Positions 9,412-18,542 of a DNA stretch of 64,000 nucleotides are shown here, piece after piece. Source of the DNA: Methylomonas sp. (GTDB lineage Bacteria > Pseudomonadota > Gammaproteobacteria > Methylococcales > Methylomonadaceae). The translations under genes were made by a program, and so were the position numbers. The DNA is taken from the NCBI GenBank assembly GCA_002929135.1, contig PESC01000006.1, positions 1-64,000 of the forward strand, in the 5' to 3' direction. Below the pieces are notes generated by a model. It was not told the origin of the DNA and ran no database searches. It was given only the letters and a program-made list of their open reading frames with translations. Each line of letters begins with the position of its first letter. The stretch's first letter is position 1.

Positions 9412-10277
9412 GGATTCGGCTGGGCCGCAGGCGGTGTACCGGGCTGTGGCGACTCGGCTTCGGACTTGAAATTAAGCACTTTGGCGCGTTCGGCGTCGCT
9501 CATGCCATAGCGGGCGAAGGCTTGCGACATCAACACCAGCACGACGCGGCGATTCTTGAAGCGGCCTTCCTCGGTGGCGTTGTCGGCGATCGGGTGAAAC
9601 TCGCCGTAGCCAACCGCCGACAAACGCTCGGGTGGGATACCGTTTTTCACCAGCGCCTTGACCACGCTGGTGGCTCGCGCCGAGGACAAATCCCAGTTGG
9701 ACGGGTAGAGGCCGGTGGCGATGGGTATGTTGTCGGTGTAGCCCTCGACATTGATGACATTCGGCACATCGCGCACCACTTCTGCCACTTTCTGCAAAAC
9801 CGGCGACGCCTTGCTGGACAGTTCGGCCTTGCCGCTGGCGAACAACAGCTCGCTGTTCATTTCCAGTTCAACCCAGAAATCGTGTTTCTTGATGCCGACC
9901 AGCTCACTTTCGACGAAGGGCTTGAGTGCGCGCTGAAATTCCTCTGAAACCTCGCTCAGGCGGCGCTTTTCCTGCATGATTTCTTCGCCCAGTTCGCGCT
10001 CTTCCACGGTCAGCAGATTGGGCAGTTCGATGGGTTGTACCGTGGTGGGTATCTGGCCTACCTGAATGGGTTCGGCTTCTTTCTGGATTTTTTCGTTGTG
10101 AAACAGGGCCTTGTCCAGCGATTCGGAAAATGTCTCGTATTTGCCTTTGTTGACTGACGAAATCGAATACATGACGACGAAAAAAGCAAACAGCAGGGTG
10201 ATGAAGTCGGCATACGACACCATCCAGCGTTCATGCTGTTCAGCTTCGATCGGGTTGCGTCGTTTGCGTCTTGCCAT
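9408..10277 (-). CDS. motD: Flagellar motor stator protein MotD (MotB-like)
   Basis: A 289-residue inner-membrane stator subunit. A basic N-terminus (MARRKRR) is followed by one transmembrane helix, SYADFITLLFAFFVV, with the proton-binding Asp24. A periplasmic linker leads to an OmpA/MotB peptidoglycan-binding domain (SNWDLSSARATSV, VGYGEFHPIA, NRRVVL). The partner MotC is encoded 2 bp upstream. The name MotD rather than MotB follows the operon order seen in Pseudomonas, where MotCD is the second stator set. Confidence 0.92.
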   Translation of the reverse strand: MARRKRRNPIEAEQHERWMVSYADFITLLFAFFVVMYSISSVNKGKYETFSESLDKALFHNEKIQKEAEPIQVGQIPTTVQPIELPNLLTVEERELGEEIMQEKRRLSEVSEEFQRALKPFVESELVGIKKHDFWVELEMNSELLFASGKAELSSKASPVLQKVAEVVRDVPNVINVEGYTDNIPIATGLYPSNWDLSSARATSVVKALVKNGIPPERLSAVGYGEFHPIADNATEEGRFKNRRVVLVLMSQAFARYGMSDAERAKVLNFKSEAESPQPGTPPAAQPNP

Positions 10278-10279
10278 AG

Positions 10280-11026
10280 TTATTTGCTCAACAGAAAGCC
10301 GGACAGCTTGAGTTCGATATTGCGCGGATTTTCACCTTCGGCAATCGACGATATGCCTTCGATCAACATTTCTTTGGCTTGCGATGCCCGGTGAATGTGG
10401 GTTTTCAGCTTGTTGGCCACCGGAATGAACAACAGATTGGCCAGCCCGACGCCGTAAATCGTCGCGACGAAAGCAGTGGCGATACCGGCACCCAGCATTT
10501 CCGGCTTCGCCAGATTCTGCATGACGTGAATCAGGCCGATCACCGCGCCGAGAATGCCTATGGTGGGTGCGAAACCGCCCATGGCATCGAAAACCCGCGC
10601 GGCCTGCATGTCCAGATGCTCGCGGGTATCGAGTTCGACTCCCAGGCAATCGCGAATCACGCCGGGTTCGTTGCCATCCACCAGCAGTTGCAGGCCTTTC
10701 TTGGCAAAACCGTCCTTTTCGCTATCGATGACGTTTTCCAGGCCCAACAGCCCTTCCTTGCGGGCCAGCGTGCTCCAGCGCACGATTTTTTCGATCTGTT
10801 TGTTGAGAAACAGTTTCTCCGGCACGACGATCCATCGGAGGATACGCAAACTGCGCCAGAACACTTGTGGTGGAAATTGCAGCAAGGTGGCGCCCAAGGT
10901 GCCACCCGCCACGATGACGAAGGCATGCAGGTTGATCAATGCGCCCATGTCTCCACCTGCCATCAGATTGCCGCCGATGATGGCGGAAAACCCCAGCAGA
11001 ACGCCGACGATGCTTAGTATGTCCAT
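10280..11026 (-). CDS. motC: Flagellar motor stator protein MotC (MotA-like)
   Basis: A 248-residue MotA/PomA-family channel subunit with four hydrophobic segments: two near the N-terminus (IVGVLLGFSAIIGG and LHAFVIVAGGTLGATLL) and two in the C-terminal half (APTIGILGAVIGLIHVM and IATAFVATIYGVGLANLLF). The cytoplasmic loop between them carries the charged residues that contact FliG. Located between cheA (75 bp upstream) and motD. Confidence 0.93.
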   Translation of the reverse strand: MDILSIVGVLLGFSAIIGGNLMAGGDMGALINLHAFVIVAGGTLGATLLQFPPQVFWRSLRILRWIVVPEKLFLNKQIEKIVRWSTLARKEGLLGLENVIDSEKDGFAKKGLQLLVDGNEPGVIRDCLGVELDTREHLDMQAARVFDAMGGFAPTIGILGAVIGLIHVMQNLAKPEMLGAGIATAFVATIYGVGLANLLFIPVANKLKTHIHRASQAKEMLIEGISSIAEGENPRNIELKLSGFLLSK

Positions 11027-11101
11027 TTGCCAAACCAGACCTTGTAGAAAACCGCGTGCATTGAAATGTCCGATAAAAACCGGGTGGCCAGGTCTTACGT
11101 G

Positions 11102-13264
11102 TCAAGACCCGGCATAGCGTTTCATCAAGCCGGGTACATCCAGTATCAGCGCGATTTTGCCATCGCCGGTGATCGTCGCGCCCGACAAGCCGTCCAGTCC
11201 TTGCAGCTTGGCACCCAGCGCCTTGATGACGACTTCTTCCTGACCGACCAACTGATCGACCACGAAACCGACCTGTCTGCCGCCCGCGTTGACCACCACC
11301 ACATGGGCGTTGCTGTCGGACTTCTGGTTTTGGTAAGCATTATCCCTGGCCAGCCAGTCGCTCAAATGAAACAAGGGCAACGCCTTGTTTCTGACCATGA
11401 TGACCAACTGGTTGTCGACCTTGTTGGTCTTCGACAAGTCGAGATCGAGAATTTCCAGCACACTGGCCAAGGGTAACGCAAACGCCTGGCCAGCCAGCTT
11501 GACCATCAGCGTCGGCATGATGGCCAGTGTCAGCGGCACCTTGATGATGATGGTGCTGCCTTTGCCTTCCCTGGAATCGATTTCGACGATGCCGTTCATT
11601 TGTGCAATGCGGGTTTTGACCACATCCATACCGACACCGCGCCCGGAAACATCGGATATTTCGGTTTTGGTCGAAAAGCCGGGCATGAAGATCAGGTTGT
11701 AGCACTCCTTGTCGTCGAGACGCGCCGCCGATTCCTCATCCATCAAGCCTTTTTCGACCACTTTGGCCCGCAGTACATCGGGGTTCATGCCCTTGCCGTC
11801 GTCCTGGATCGACAACTGGATGTGATCGCCTTCCTGCGACGCCTTGAGTACCACCACGCCTTCACGCGGCTTGCCTTTGGCTTCGCGCTCATCTGGCATT
11901 TCGATGCCGTGATCGACGGCATTGCGTACCAGATGCACTAGCGGATCGGCCAAGGCTTCGACCAGGTTTTTGTCGAGATCGGTTTCCTCGCCGATCAGAT
12001 CCAGCCGGATGTCTTTTTTCAGGCTGCGTGCCAGGTCGCGAACCACACGCGGAAAGCGGCCAAACACTTTTTTGATCGGCTGCATCCGGGTTTTCATGAC
12101 GGCCAATTGCAAATCGGCGGTCACGACATCGAGATTGGCGATGGCTTGGGCTAAGGGCTCGTTGGTTTCCGCCGAGGCTTTCAGCGTCTGAAAGCGGTTA
12201 CGTACCAGCACCAGTTCGCCGACCATGTTCATGATGTCGTCGAGCACTTGGGTATCGACCCGTACCGTGGTATCGGCCTGGGGCGGCGGTGCTTTAGTTT
12301 TTTCTGCGGCGGGCGGAGGGTCTGCTCGGGTGGCTCGTTCGCTTGCTTTGGCGGCTGTCGATGACGCCTCTGCCGGTTTTGGGGTGGGCCCCGCCGCAGC
12401 ATGGTCTTCAGGTTGGGCGGATTCTGTTGGTGGAATGGTTAGTTTGCGGGCATCGAATTTGCCCTTGCCGTGCAATTGATCGAGCAAGGCATCGAACTCG
12501 TCCTCGGTAATATCGCCAGAGGCGGGCGTTTGCGCCGCGCTTGCCGGTGTCTTGAAACGACCTTTGCCGTGCAATTCGTCCAGCAGGTTTTCGAATTCGG
12601 CTTCGCTGATGGCATCGTCTGCCGTGTTCGGTGCGCCCGTTTTGGGCGTGGGCGAGCCACCCTGGCCGTGCAGCGCATCCAGCAGGTCTTCGAACTCGGC
12701 CTCGGTGATGTCGTCGGCATTGTCATCCGATTCCGCCAGCGCGTTCAATTCGTCGGCGTCCAGCATGGCGTCGAACTCCCGCATGACACTATCATGCTGG
12801 CTGATGGCGTTGGCCGCAGTTGCGTCATGATGACCGGTTGCCGTTTCTTCCTGGGCTGCCGCTGATTCATGCGCATCGGCGCTGGCATACGCCTTCAACC
12901 GATTCAACAGGGTTTCCGGTGCAGGCTGGGGTTCACGGCCCTGCCGCACTAGGCCAAACATGTCGTTGACGAGGTCGACGACTTGCAGAATGACATCCAT
13001 CAGGTCGGCGGTCACTTTACGATCGCCCTGTCGCAAGACATTGAACACGTCTTCGGCGCTATGACATAGTTCGACCAAGGGATGAATGGCCAGAAAGCCG
13101 GCGCCGCCTTTCACGGTATGGAAGCCGCGAAAAATGGCATTGAGCAAGTCGAAATCGTCTGGGGCCTGTTCCAGTTCGACCAGTTGTTCTCCCAGCTTAT
13201 CGAGGATTTCGCCGGCCTCGATCAGAAAATCCTGAAGAATTTCGTCATCCAAATCGATCGCCAT
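11102..13264 (-). CDS. cheA: Chemotaxis histidine kinase CheA
   Basis: A 720-residue soluble kinase that phosphorylates CheY. The P1 Hpt domain carries His49 in FHTVKGGAGF. No P2 domain is recognisable; instead residues 186-268 hold three copies of a short motif, ITEAEFEDLLDALHGQG-type, at exactly 33-residue spacing (186, 219, 252), followed by a Pro/Ala-rich linker. The P3 dimerisation helices begin near 340, P4 has LVHLVRNAVDHGIE and GRGVGMDVVKT, and the P5 CheW-like domain ends the protein. Follows cheZ by 13 bp. See the finding on the repeated motif. Confidence 0.96.
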   Translation of the reverse strand: MAIDLDDEILQDFLIEAGEILDKLGEQLVELEQAPDDFDLLNAIFRGFHTVKGGAGFLAIHPLVELCHSAEDVFNVLRQGDRKVTADLMDVILQVVDLVNDMFGLVRQGREPQPAPETLLNRLKAYASADAHESAAAQEETATGHHDATAANAISQHDSVMREFDAMLDADELNALAESDDNADDITEAEFEDLLDALHGQGGSPTPKTGAPNTADDAISEAEFENLLDELHGKGRFKTPASAAQTPASGDITEDEFDALLDQLHGKGKFDARKLTIPPTESAQPEDHAAAGPTPKPAEASSTAAKASERATRADPPPAAEKTKAPPPQADTTVRVDTQVLDDIMNMVGELVLVRNRFQTLKASAETNEPLAQAIANLDVVTADLQLAVMKTRMQPIKKVFGRFPRVVRDLARSLKKDIRLDLIGEETDLDKNLVEALADPLVHLVRNAVDHGIEMPDEREAKGKPREGVVVLKASQEGDHIQLSIQDDGKGMNPDVLRAKVVEKGLMDEESAARLDDKECYNLIFMPGFSTKTEISDVSGRGVGMDVVKTRIAQMNGIVEIDSREGKGSTIIIKVPLTLAIMPTLMVKLAGQAFALPLASVLEILDLDLSKTNKVDNQLVIMVRNKALPLFHLSDWLARDNAYQNQKSDSNAHVVVVNAGGRQVGFVVDQLVGQEEVVIKALGAKLQGLDGLSGATITGDGKIALILDVPGLMKRYAGS

Positions 13265-13277
13265 AGTCTAAAGCCCT

Positions 13278-14000
13278 CTAAAAACCCAAACTGGACAACA
13301 AATCATCGACATCATCCTGGCTGCGGGCGACATCGCCCGCCTTGTCGTCGATACCCGGTACAACGGGGCCGGGCAGTTCAGGCTGGGTTGCCATAGCATC
13401 CGACGGTTTGAATTTGCGCCCAGAAATGCGGATAAGATCGACCATGCTGGTTTCAAGTTCGTGTACCAGATCGATCACGCGGCGGATGATCTGGCCGGTG
13501 ATGTCTTGAAAGCCTTGGGCCATCAGGATGTCGTTCAAACCACCCTGTATTTTGTCCAAGCCTTGTGTGGCGTATTGGAAGTGCCCGGCGATTTCCGCCG
13601 TCATTGTCTTGAATTCGTCCAGTGGCATTTCTCGATCAAGAAAACGCGACCACTGGGCCGAAAGCTGTGTCGATTGCTCTGTCAGTGCCTGGGCAATCGG
13701 CAGCGCGGTTTCAACGGCAGTCAGGGTTTGGTCGGCGGCCTGCTCGGTCATGGTGATGACATGATTCAGCCGCTCTTTGGCGTCGGGTATGTCGTACGCT
13801 GTCATGTCGGCAATTCTGGCATCGAGCGTGAAACTGGCCAAGGTGTCGTGCAGTTGCCGCGTCAAGCGGCCCACTTCCTGAAACAGTTGGGCTTCTCTGG
13901 CACCGGCCACACGATCGAGCAACTCATCCGCTTTTGCTTCGTCGCCCATTTCCAGAGCCGCAACCAGTTGTCGGGCCAAATCCAGGTGTTCACTCGTCAT
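13278..14000 (-). CDS. cheZ: CheY-P phosphatase CheZ
   Basis: A 240-residue protein that accelerates CheY-P dephosphorylation. The catalytic segment is GFQDITGQIIRRVIDL, containing the D-x3-Q pair that inserts into the CheY active site. The C-terminal tail DDVDDLLSSLGF is the CheY-binding amphipathic helix. The rest is predominantly helical, as expected for a long hairpin dimer. Starts 16 bp after cheY. Confidence 0.95.
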   Translation of the reverse strand: MTSEHLDLARQLVAALEMGDEAKADELLDRVAGAREAQLFQEVGRLTRQLHDTLASFTLDARIADMTAYDIPDAKERLNHVITMTEQAADQTLTAVETALPIAQALTEQSTQLSAQWSRFLDREMPLDEFKTMTAEIAGHFQYATQGLDKIQGGLNDILMAQGFQDITGQIIRRVIDLVHELETSMVDLIRISGRKFKPSDAMATQPELPGPVVPGIDDKAGDVARSQDDVDDLLSSLGF

Positions 14001-14016
14001 GGTCGTGTCTCCTGAA

Positions 14017-14403
14017 TCAGCCGTCGATGCGTTCGAAAATTTTCTCGATTTTTTCCTTGAGCGTTGCGGCGGTGAACGGCTTGATGACGTAACCGTTGAC
14101 GCCTGCCTGCGCCGCCATAATGATTTGTTCGCGCTTGGCTTCGGCAGTTACCATCAATACCGGCAGGTGCGCGAGATTCGGGTTGGCGCGGACGGCTTTC
14201 AAAAGATCGATGCCGGTCATGCCGGGCATGTTCCAGTCGGTAACCAGAAAATCGATGCCGCCTTTTTCCAGTATGGGTAAGGCGGTCTTGCCATCGTCGG
14301 CTTCCACGGTGTTGGTGAAGCCGAGGTCTTTCAGCAGGTTTTTGACGATTCTTCGCATGGTCGAAAAATCATCGACAATCAAAATTTTCATGTTCTTGTT
14401 CAA
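14017..14403 (-). CDS. cheY: Chemotaxis response regulator CheY
   Basis: A 128-residue single receiver domain. Acid pocket Asp11-Asp12 ([10 protein letters not shown]), phosphoacceptor Asp56 in VTDWNMPGM, the Thr in MVTAEA and Lys in VIKPF are all present. The DFSTMRRI and WNMPGM motifs are typical of flagellar CheY rather than other receivers. First gene of the cluster; upstream is a repeat element rather than the flagellar genes usually found there, so its promoter must lie close to or within 14404-14470. ATG at 14403 is used; the in-frame ATG four codons later is an alternative. Confidence 0.95.
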   Translation of the reverse strand: MNKNMKILIVDDFSTMRRIVKNLLKDLGFTNTVEADDGKTALPILEKGGIDFLVTDWNMPGMTGIDLLKAVRANPNLAHLPVLMVTAEAKREQIIMAAQAGVNGYVIKPFTAATLKEKIEKIFERIDG

Positions 14404-14472
14404 AGATCGTCTCCAGGCAGATCATTGGTTAAAAAAAAGAGGTAGCTATTCAGCGATATAGGGGGCAACCCT

Positions 14473-14684
14473 GTAGGGGCAACCCTTGTGGTTGCCCAAA
14501 TCGCTTGGGCTGAATGGCTTGGGCAACCACAAGGATTACCCAAGCTTGGGGCAACCACAAGGATTACCCAAGCTTGGGGCAACCACAAGGATTACCCAAG
14601 CTTGGGGCAACCACAAGGATTACCCAAGCTTGGGGCAACCACAAGGATTACCCAAGCTCGGGCAACCACAAGGGTTGCCCCTAC
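14473..14684. mobile_element. MITE-like element: 25-bp terminal inverted repeats around a 28-bp tandem array
   Basis: Two exact 25-bp inverted repeats, 14473-14497 and 14660-14684, begin and end with GTAGGGGCAACCC / GGGTTGCCCCTAC. Between them is a tandem array of GCTTGGGGCAACCACAAGGA-type units: one of 27 bp (14517-14543), then four identical 28-bp units (14544-14571, -14599, -14627, -14655) running into the right terminus. Each unit holds CTTGGG...CCCAAG and resembles the terminal repeat, so the array looks derived from it. Short reading frames across it are artefacts of the 28-bp period. It separates cheY from the lipid-transport operon. Confidence 0.8.
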
Positions 14685-14739
14685 TGCCTACGGTTTGCGA
14701 TCAGCCAATGCGTAGCATCCAGTAGCTGCTGGATCGAGG

Positions 14740-15351
14740 TTAGCGAGCCTTGGTTATCGCCAAGTTTAGTGCATCGGCAATGTCTCGGTTGAGCTGGCTC
14801 AGGCAATCGTTCAAAGCCGCCACCCGTGCGGTGGCATCGTTTCCTGCCACCGGGGCGCGATAGGCCGCATGGCGCTTTGCGATGACCTCCTCGCCCTGGC
14901 TGATTCGCCACTGTACGTCGAAATTGGCCCGCGACTCGGCGGCATCGACATGAAATGCCAGCACGGTCACACTCAGACGGAATCGTGCGTCGGCTACCGG
15001 TGAGCCGCGGTCGGAAACGATGTGCGCCGGTACCTGTGCCGACAGTTCCTGGATCATGACCCGGGTGATATTGTCGTCCAGAGATTCCGCCCAGCGGTGA
15101 AATTCGTCCAGCCGGTAACTACCGCTACCTTCGGCAATCACCATGTGCGGGCGCTCCAGATAACGCGGGATGCGCACTGGCGCCACTATCACCGTGGGCC
15201 ATGACGTAGCGGCGTCTTCCCGGCCCTGGCCCAGGGGCGTTGCAGGTTCCAGCAGATAGAACGCTGCCGGTGGCGTGGTGCCCGCACAGCCGATCTGTCC
15301 CAGGAGCGTGGCGGCTAACAATAACCGTGTCGCGATAGTCATTACAGTCAT
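14740..15351 (-). CDS. PqiC/DUF330-type lipoprotein of Mla-like ABC transporter
   Basis: A 203-residue predicted lipoprotein: a hydrophobic leader ends in a lipobox LGQIGC with Cys22, followed by FYLLEP, a common start of the mature ABC-transport auxiliary lipoprotein family (PqiC/DUF330). It is the last gene of a four-gene cassette (permease, ATPase, MCE protein, lipoprotein). In PqiABC the lipoprotein sits at the outer membrane and receives the MCE tunnel, and a similar role in phospholipid traffic is inferred. Ten bp after the MCE gene. Confidence 0.83.
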   Translation of the reverse strand: MTVMTIATRLLLAATLLGQIGCAGTTPPAAFYLLEPATPLGQGREDAATSWPTVIVAPVRIPRYLERPHMVIAEGSGSYRLDEFHRWAESLDDNITRVMIQELSAQVPAHIVSDRGSPVADARFRLSVTVLAFHVDAAESRANFDVQWRISQGEEVIAKRHAAYRAPVAGNDATARVAALNDCLSQLNRDIADALNLAITKAR

Positions 15352-15361
15352 GGCAAGGTTC

Positions 15362-16384
15362 TCACTGCTGTTTGCCGGACAGCACGGCTTCCGGGTGGCG
15401 TTCCAGATAATCGGTCAGGTCGCGGATCGAGCGCGATGCCTGTCTCATGGCATCCAGGGTATCGGTCAGGGCTGAATCCGGGCCAACGGCATCACCCATT
15501 TTTTGCAGCGAGCCTTCGGCTCTATTCAACGCTGAGATGGCAGCCAGCAGTGTTTTGTCGGTGTTGGACAACAATTGCGGCATCTGCCGTTGCAGCTCGC
15601 TAACCAGCAAATGGGTATCGCGCACCAGCGCCGAGGTGTCGACGACGGTACGGTCGGCACTTTTCATCAGCGGTGCGAGGTTGCTGTTCAAGGTTTGGCT
15701 CGATTGCTCCAGCGACCGTAGCGTTGCCAGCAGCGCTTCGCGCGACTGTTTCATGTCATCCGACGCCAGCATGGTTCTGATTTCACGCAAACTGCCTGCC
15801 AAATCCTGCACGATTTCGTCCAGTGGCAACGCCCGTAGTGCCCGCGCAAATTCTTCCGCTGTGCTGCGCAACTCATCGGCAGTGGCCAGTACGCTGGGAA
15901 ATTCCAGCAAGCCCTTGTATTCCAGCCCGGTGAAAACCGGTGGGCGGTTGGGGTGAAAGTTGAAATCGACGTACAACAGGCCGGTCAGCAGGCTTTGGGT
16001 TTCAAGACGTGCCCGCATACCGCTGGCGACCAGTCTGTCACGGCTTTCTTTCAGATGCTCGTGTTCGAGTTCGGCAGGCAAGGCCGTGGCGCCGGTGCCG
16101 GTCAGCAGGCTGCGCTCGATTTCCAGTACCACGGGTTTGTACAGAACGCCACTCTTGTTGTCGAAATGCAGTGCAATTTCGACAACCTGGCCGATATTGA
16201 CCCCCTGCATTTTGACCGGTGCGCCAATTTCCAGCCCGTTCAGCGACGATTCGAAAAACACCACGAAACGAATCCGGTCGGCGCCGAATTTACCGGCGCC
16301 GAAAATCAGCAGCGCAGCGACCAGCAACAGCACTGCGCCTAACGTAAAACCGCCTATCACGGCGGGATTCACGGATTTACTCAT
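15362..16384 (-). CDS. MlaD-family MCE protein
   Basis: A 340-residue periplasmic lipid-binding component. One N-terminal membrane anchor (GGFTLGAVLLLVAALLIFGA) is followed by a single MCE domain at ~40-120 (FFESSLNGLEIGAPVKMQGV), then a long helical, Gln/Ser-rich region to the end. The helical tail is longer than in E. coli MlaD (183 residues) and is typical of MlaD-like proteins that form a needle or tunnel toward the outer membrane. Overlaps the ATPase gene by 4 bp. Confidence 0.9.
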   Translation of the reverse strand: MSKSVNPAVIGGFTLGAVLLLVAALLIFGAGKFGADRIRFVVFFESSLNGLEIGAPVKMQGVNIGQVVEIALHFDNKSGVLYKPVVLEIERSLLTGTGATALPAELEHEHLKESRDRLVASGMRARLETQSLLTGLLYVDFNFHPNRPPVFTGLEYKGLLEFPSVLATADELRSTAEEFARALRALPLDEIVQDLAGSLREIRTMLASDDMKQSREALLATLRSLEQSSQTLNSNLAPLMKSADRTVVDTSALVRDTHLLVSELQRQMPQLLSNTDKTLLAAISALNRAEGSLQKMGDAVGPDSALTDTLDAMRQASRSIRDLTDYLERHPEAVLSGKQQ

Positions 16385-17163
16385 GGTACTTGAACTCCAG
16401 CGACAGGGGCGGCGGACATTTCGCCGCGTGTCAGAAAACGAAGGATGCGCGGATCGCGCGATTCAGCCAGCAGGGTTTTTGGTGCGCCGGTGGCCAGCAG
16501 GGTTTTGCTGTCAGAATCAAGAAACACCGCGTTGGTTCCAATGGCAAAAATGCTGGCGAGTTCGTGGGTGACGACGACAATGGTGGTGCCCAGCGTCTGG
16601 TTCAGACTGACGATCAAATCGTCGAGCAGGCGTGCGCTGACAGGATCCAGACCGGCCGACGGCTCGTCGAAAAACAGAATCTCCGGATCCAGTGCCATGG
16701 CGCGCGCCAGCCCGGCCCGCTTCTGCATGCCGCCGCTGATCTCGGACGGGTAATAATCCTCGAAACCGGCCAGACCGACCAGGGCCAGCTTATACGCCAC
16801 CATGGCCCTGATTTCGCTGCGGCTGAAGCCGGTGAACTCTGTCAGCGGCAGGGCGACGTTTTCCGCCAGCGTCATCGAGCTGAACAGGGCACCGCTTTGA
16901 TACAGTACACCGACCCGCCGCATGACGGCCTGGCGTTGTGCATCGTCGGCCTGCCAGAAATTGCGGTTGCCATACAGCACGTCACCGACGACAGGCCGCT
17001 GCAAACCGATCAAATGTTTCAGCAAGGTGCTTTTGCCGCAGCCGCTGCCGCCCATGATGATGAACACGTCACCCCGGGCTATGGTGAAATCGAGCTTGCG
17101 CTGGATGACGAAACTGCCATAGGCCATGGTGAGGTTTTTGACGACGATATGCGCTTCTTTCAT
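16381..17163 (-). CDS. ABC transporter ATPase, MlaF-like
   Basis: A 260-residue nucleotide-binding subunit. Walker A GGSGCGKST, Q-loop YQSGALF, signature ISGGMQKRAGLARA, Walker B ILFFDEPSAGLDP and switch His in VVVTHELAS are complete. The SGGMQKR signature and YQSGALFSS are characteristic of the Mla/Mkl (lipid-transport) branch. Sits between the permease (10 bp) and MCE genes (4-bp overlap). Confidence 0.93.
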   Translation of the reverse strand: MKEAHIVVKNLTMAYGSFVIQRKLDFTIARGDVFIIMGGSGCGKSTLLKHLIGLQRPVVGDVLYGNRNFWQADDAQRQAVMRRVGVLYQSGALFSSMTLAENVALPLTEFTGFSRSEIRAMVAYKLALVGLAGFEDYYPSEISGGMQKRAGLARAMALDPEILFFDEPSAGLDPVSARLLDDLIVSLNQTLGTTIVVVTHELASIFAIGTNAVFLDSDSKTLLATGAPKTLLAESRDPRILRFLTRGEMSAAPVAGVQVP

Positions 17164-17173
17164 GAGGGGGGGA

Positions 17174-18313
17174 TCAGATACCGAGGGCGTTGCAGATCAG
17201 CGTCATGATGGAGTCGGCAACCACCAGGTAAATGATGCTGTCGACCACCGAGGCCGTCGCCGCATCGCCCACCGCCGATGCGCTGCGACCGCATTGCATA
17301 CCTCGTCGGCAACCGGCAATGGCAATCAGCACGGCAAACACGGCGCTTTTGAAAAATCCGATGGAAACATCGTACAAATCAACGGCTTTGATGATCTGGT
17401 TGTAATACTGGATCAGCGTGATGTTGAACGCCAGATTGCTGACCAGGCCACCGCCAACAATACCCATCAGGCAGGCATACAGCGTCAGCAGCGGCATCAT
17501 CAATACCAGGGCCAACGTGCGCGGCAACACCAGAAATTCCATCGGCGAAATGCCCATGGTGCGCAGGGCGTCGATTTCGCTGTTGACAGTCATCGTACCC
17601 AGTTGCGCGGCATAGGCGGCACCGGTGCGGCCCGACATGATGATGGCCGTCATCAACGGCCCCATTTCGCGCACGGTGCCGAGCGCCACCAGGTCGGCAA
17701 TGTAAATCTGGGCGCCGAACATGGCCAGTTGCAAGGCACCGACGAAAGCCAGAATCAGACCGACCAGCAAGCTGATGATCGAAACGATGACGAAGCCGCC
17801 GGGACCGGCATCCTGTATGAAAATTGCCAGGTCAACGCCACGAAACCGTGCCCGGCCACACAGCAAGGTGGCCAGCGCAAGTACCAGCTCGCCGATGAAC
17901 ACGACCAGATGGCGACCGTCGTTGACAAGACCAAAAACATAGCGGCTAAACCCATGAAAAAACGCTGGGCTTTTCCCGCTGCGTCTGGCTCCGGCGCGTT
18001 CGGGTACAGCCAGCGCCAGTTGCAGCAAGTCGTGAGCGCCTGCGGGTATTTGCTGGAAATCGCACGGAATGTCGCGTTTGCCGCATTCGCGAATGACATG
18101 GAGCAGGAAACTGGGCAAACGGCTGTCCCAATCGGTCAAACCCTCGGTCTGAACCACCAGGCGCGAGCACGGTGTATCGCGCAATTGCGTCAAAATCCGC
18201 TCGCTACGCTCAATGCGGGAATGCTTCAGCCATTCGCCCTCGATCACAAGGCAGGCAACGCCGTCGTCTTGCCAGTCGATGCGGGCGTCGCTTGCGCTAG
18301 GTTTTGAATTCAT
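17174..18313 (-). CDS. MlaE-family permease with N-terminal STAS domain
   Basis: A 379-residue inner-membrane permease for lipid transport. Residues ~10-100 form a STAS-like domain (CLVIEGEWL, SRLVVQTEGLTDWDS); the MlaE permease fold follows with about five hydrophobic helices, including the conserved VREMGPLMTAIIMSGRTGAA and the EIDALRTMGISP coupling loop. E. coli encodes the STAS protein separately (MlaB), so this is a fused MlaB-MlaE. A TTG codon 23 residues upstream (18382) keeps the frame open, but the ATG at 18313 gives the usual length; neither has a strong ribosome site. Confidence 0.9.
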   Translation of the reverse strand: MNSKPSASDARIDWQDDGVACLVIEGEWLKHSRIERSERILTQLRDTPCSRLVVQTEGLTDWDSRLPSFLLHVIRECGKRDIPCDFQQIPAGAHDLLQLALAVPERAGARRSGKSPAFFHGFSRYVFGLVNDGRHLVVFIGELVLALATLLCGRARFRGVDLAIFIQDAGPGGFVIVSIISLLVGLILAFVGALQLAMFGAQIYIADLVALGTVREMGPLMTAIIMSGRTGAAYAAQLGTMTVNSEIDALRTMGISPMEFLVLPRTLALVLMMPLLTLYACLMGIVGGGLVSNLAFNITLIQYYNQIIKAVDLYDVSIGFFKSAVFAVLIAIAGCRRGMQCGRSASAVGDAATASVVDSIIYLVVADSIMTLICNALGI

Positions 18314-18542
18314 CTTGGTCGAATTTATCTTGGTGGGGTCGACAGGGCTGTGATAAAGGGATGTGCTGTGCTTGGTCAGCAATGCGGTTCATTCAATGCC
18401 GAAATATCCCGACGAAAGAGCCGCCACAAACGCTTTGGTTCCGCATCTCATGCGTCTCGGACTATCGAGGCATCGTATCGAAAACGGGTTGCCACCGCTA
18501 TAAACTATTGTTCGAGTGCAGATGTAGGTAAACCAGCCAGCC

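Noticed and set aside
14517-14655. Possible CRISPR array
   Set aside because: Units of 27-28 bp abut directly with no spacers, and the flanks are exact inverted repeats, so it is a tandem repeat inside a MITE-like element.
16390-17208. 272-residue open frame on the plus strand
   Set aside because: Antisense to the MlaF-like ATPase gene, Gln/His/Asp-rich, no features.
17126-18307. 393-residue open frame on the plus strand
   Set aside because: It is antisense to the MlaE permease gene, rich in His/Gln/Arg, with no domain and no ribosome site.
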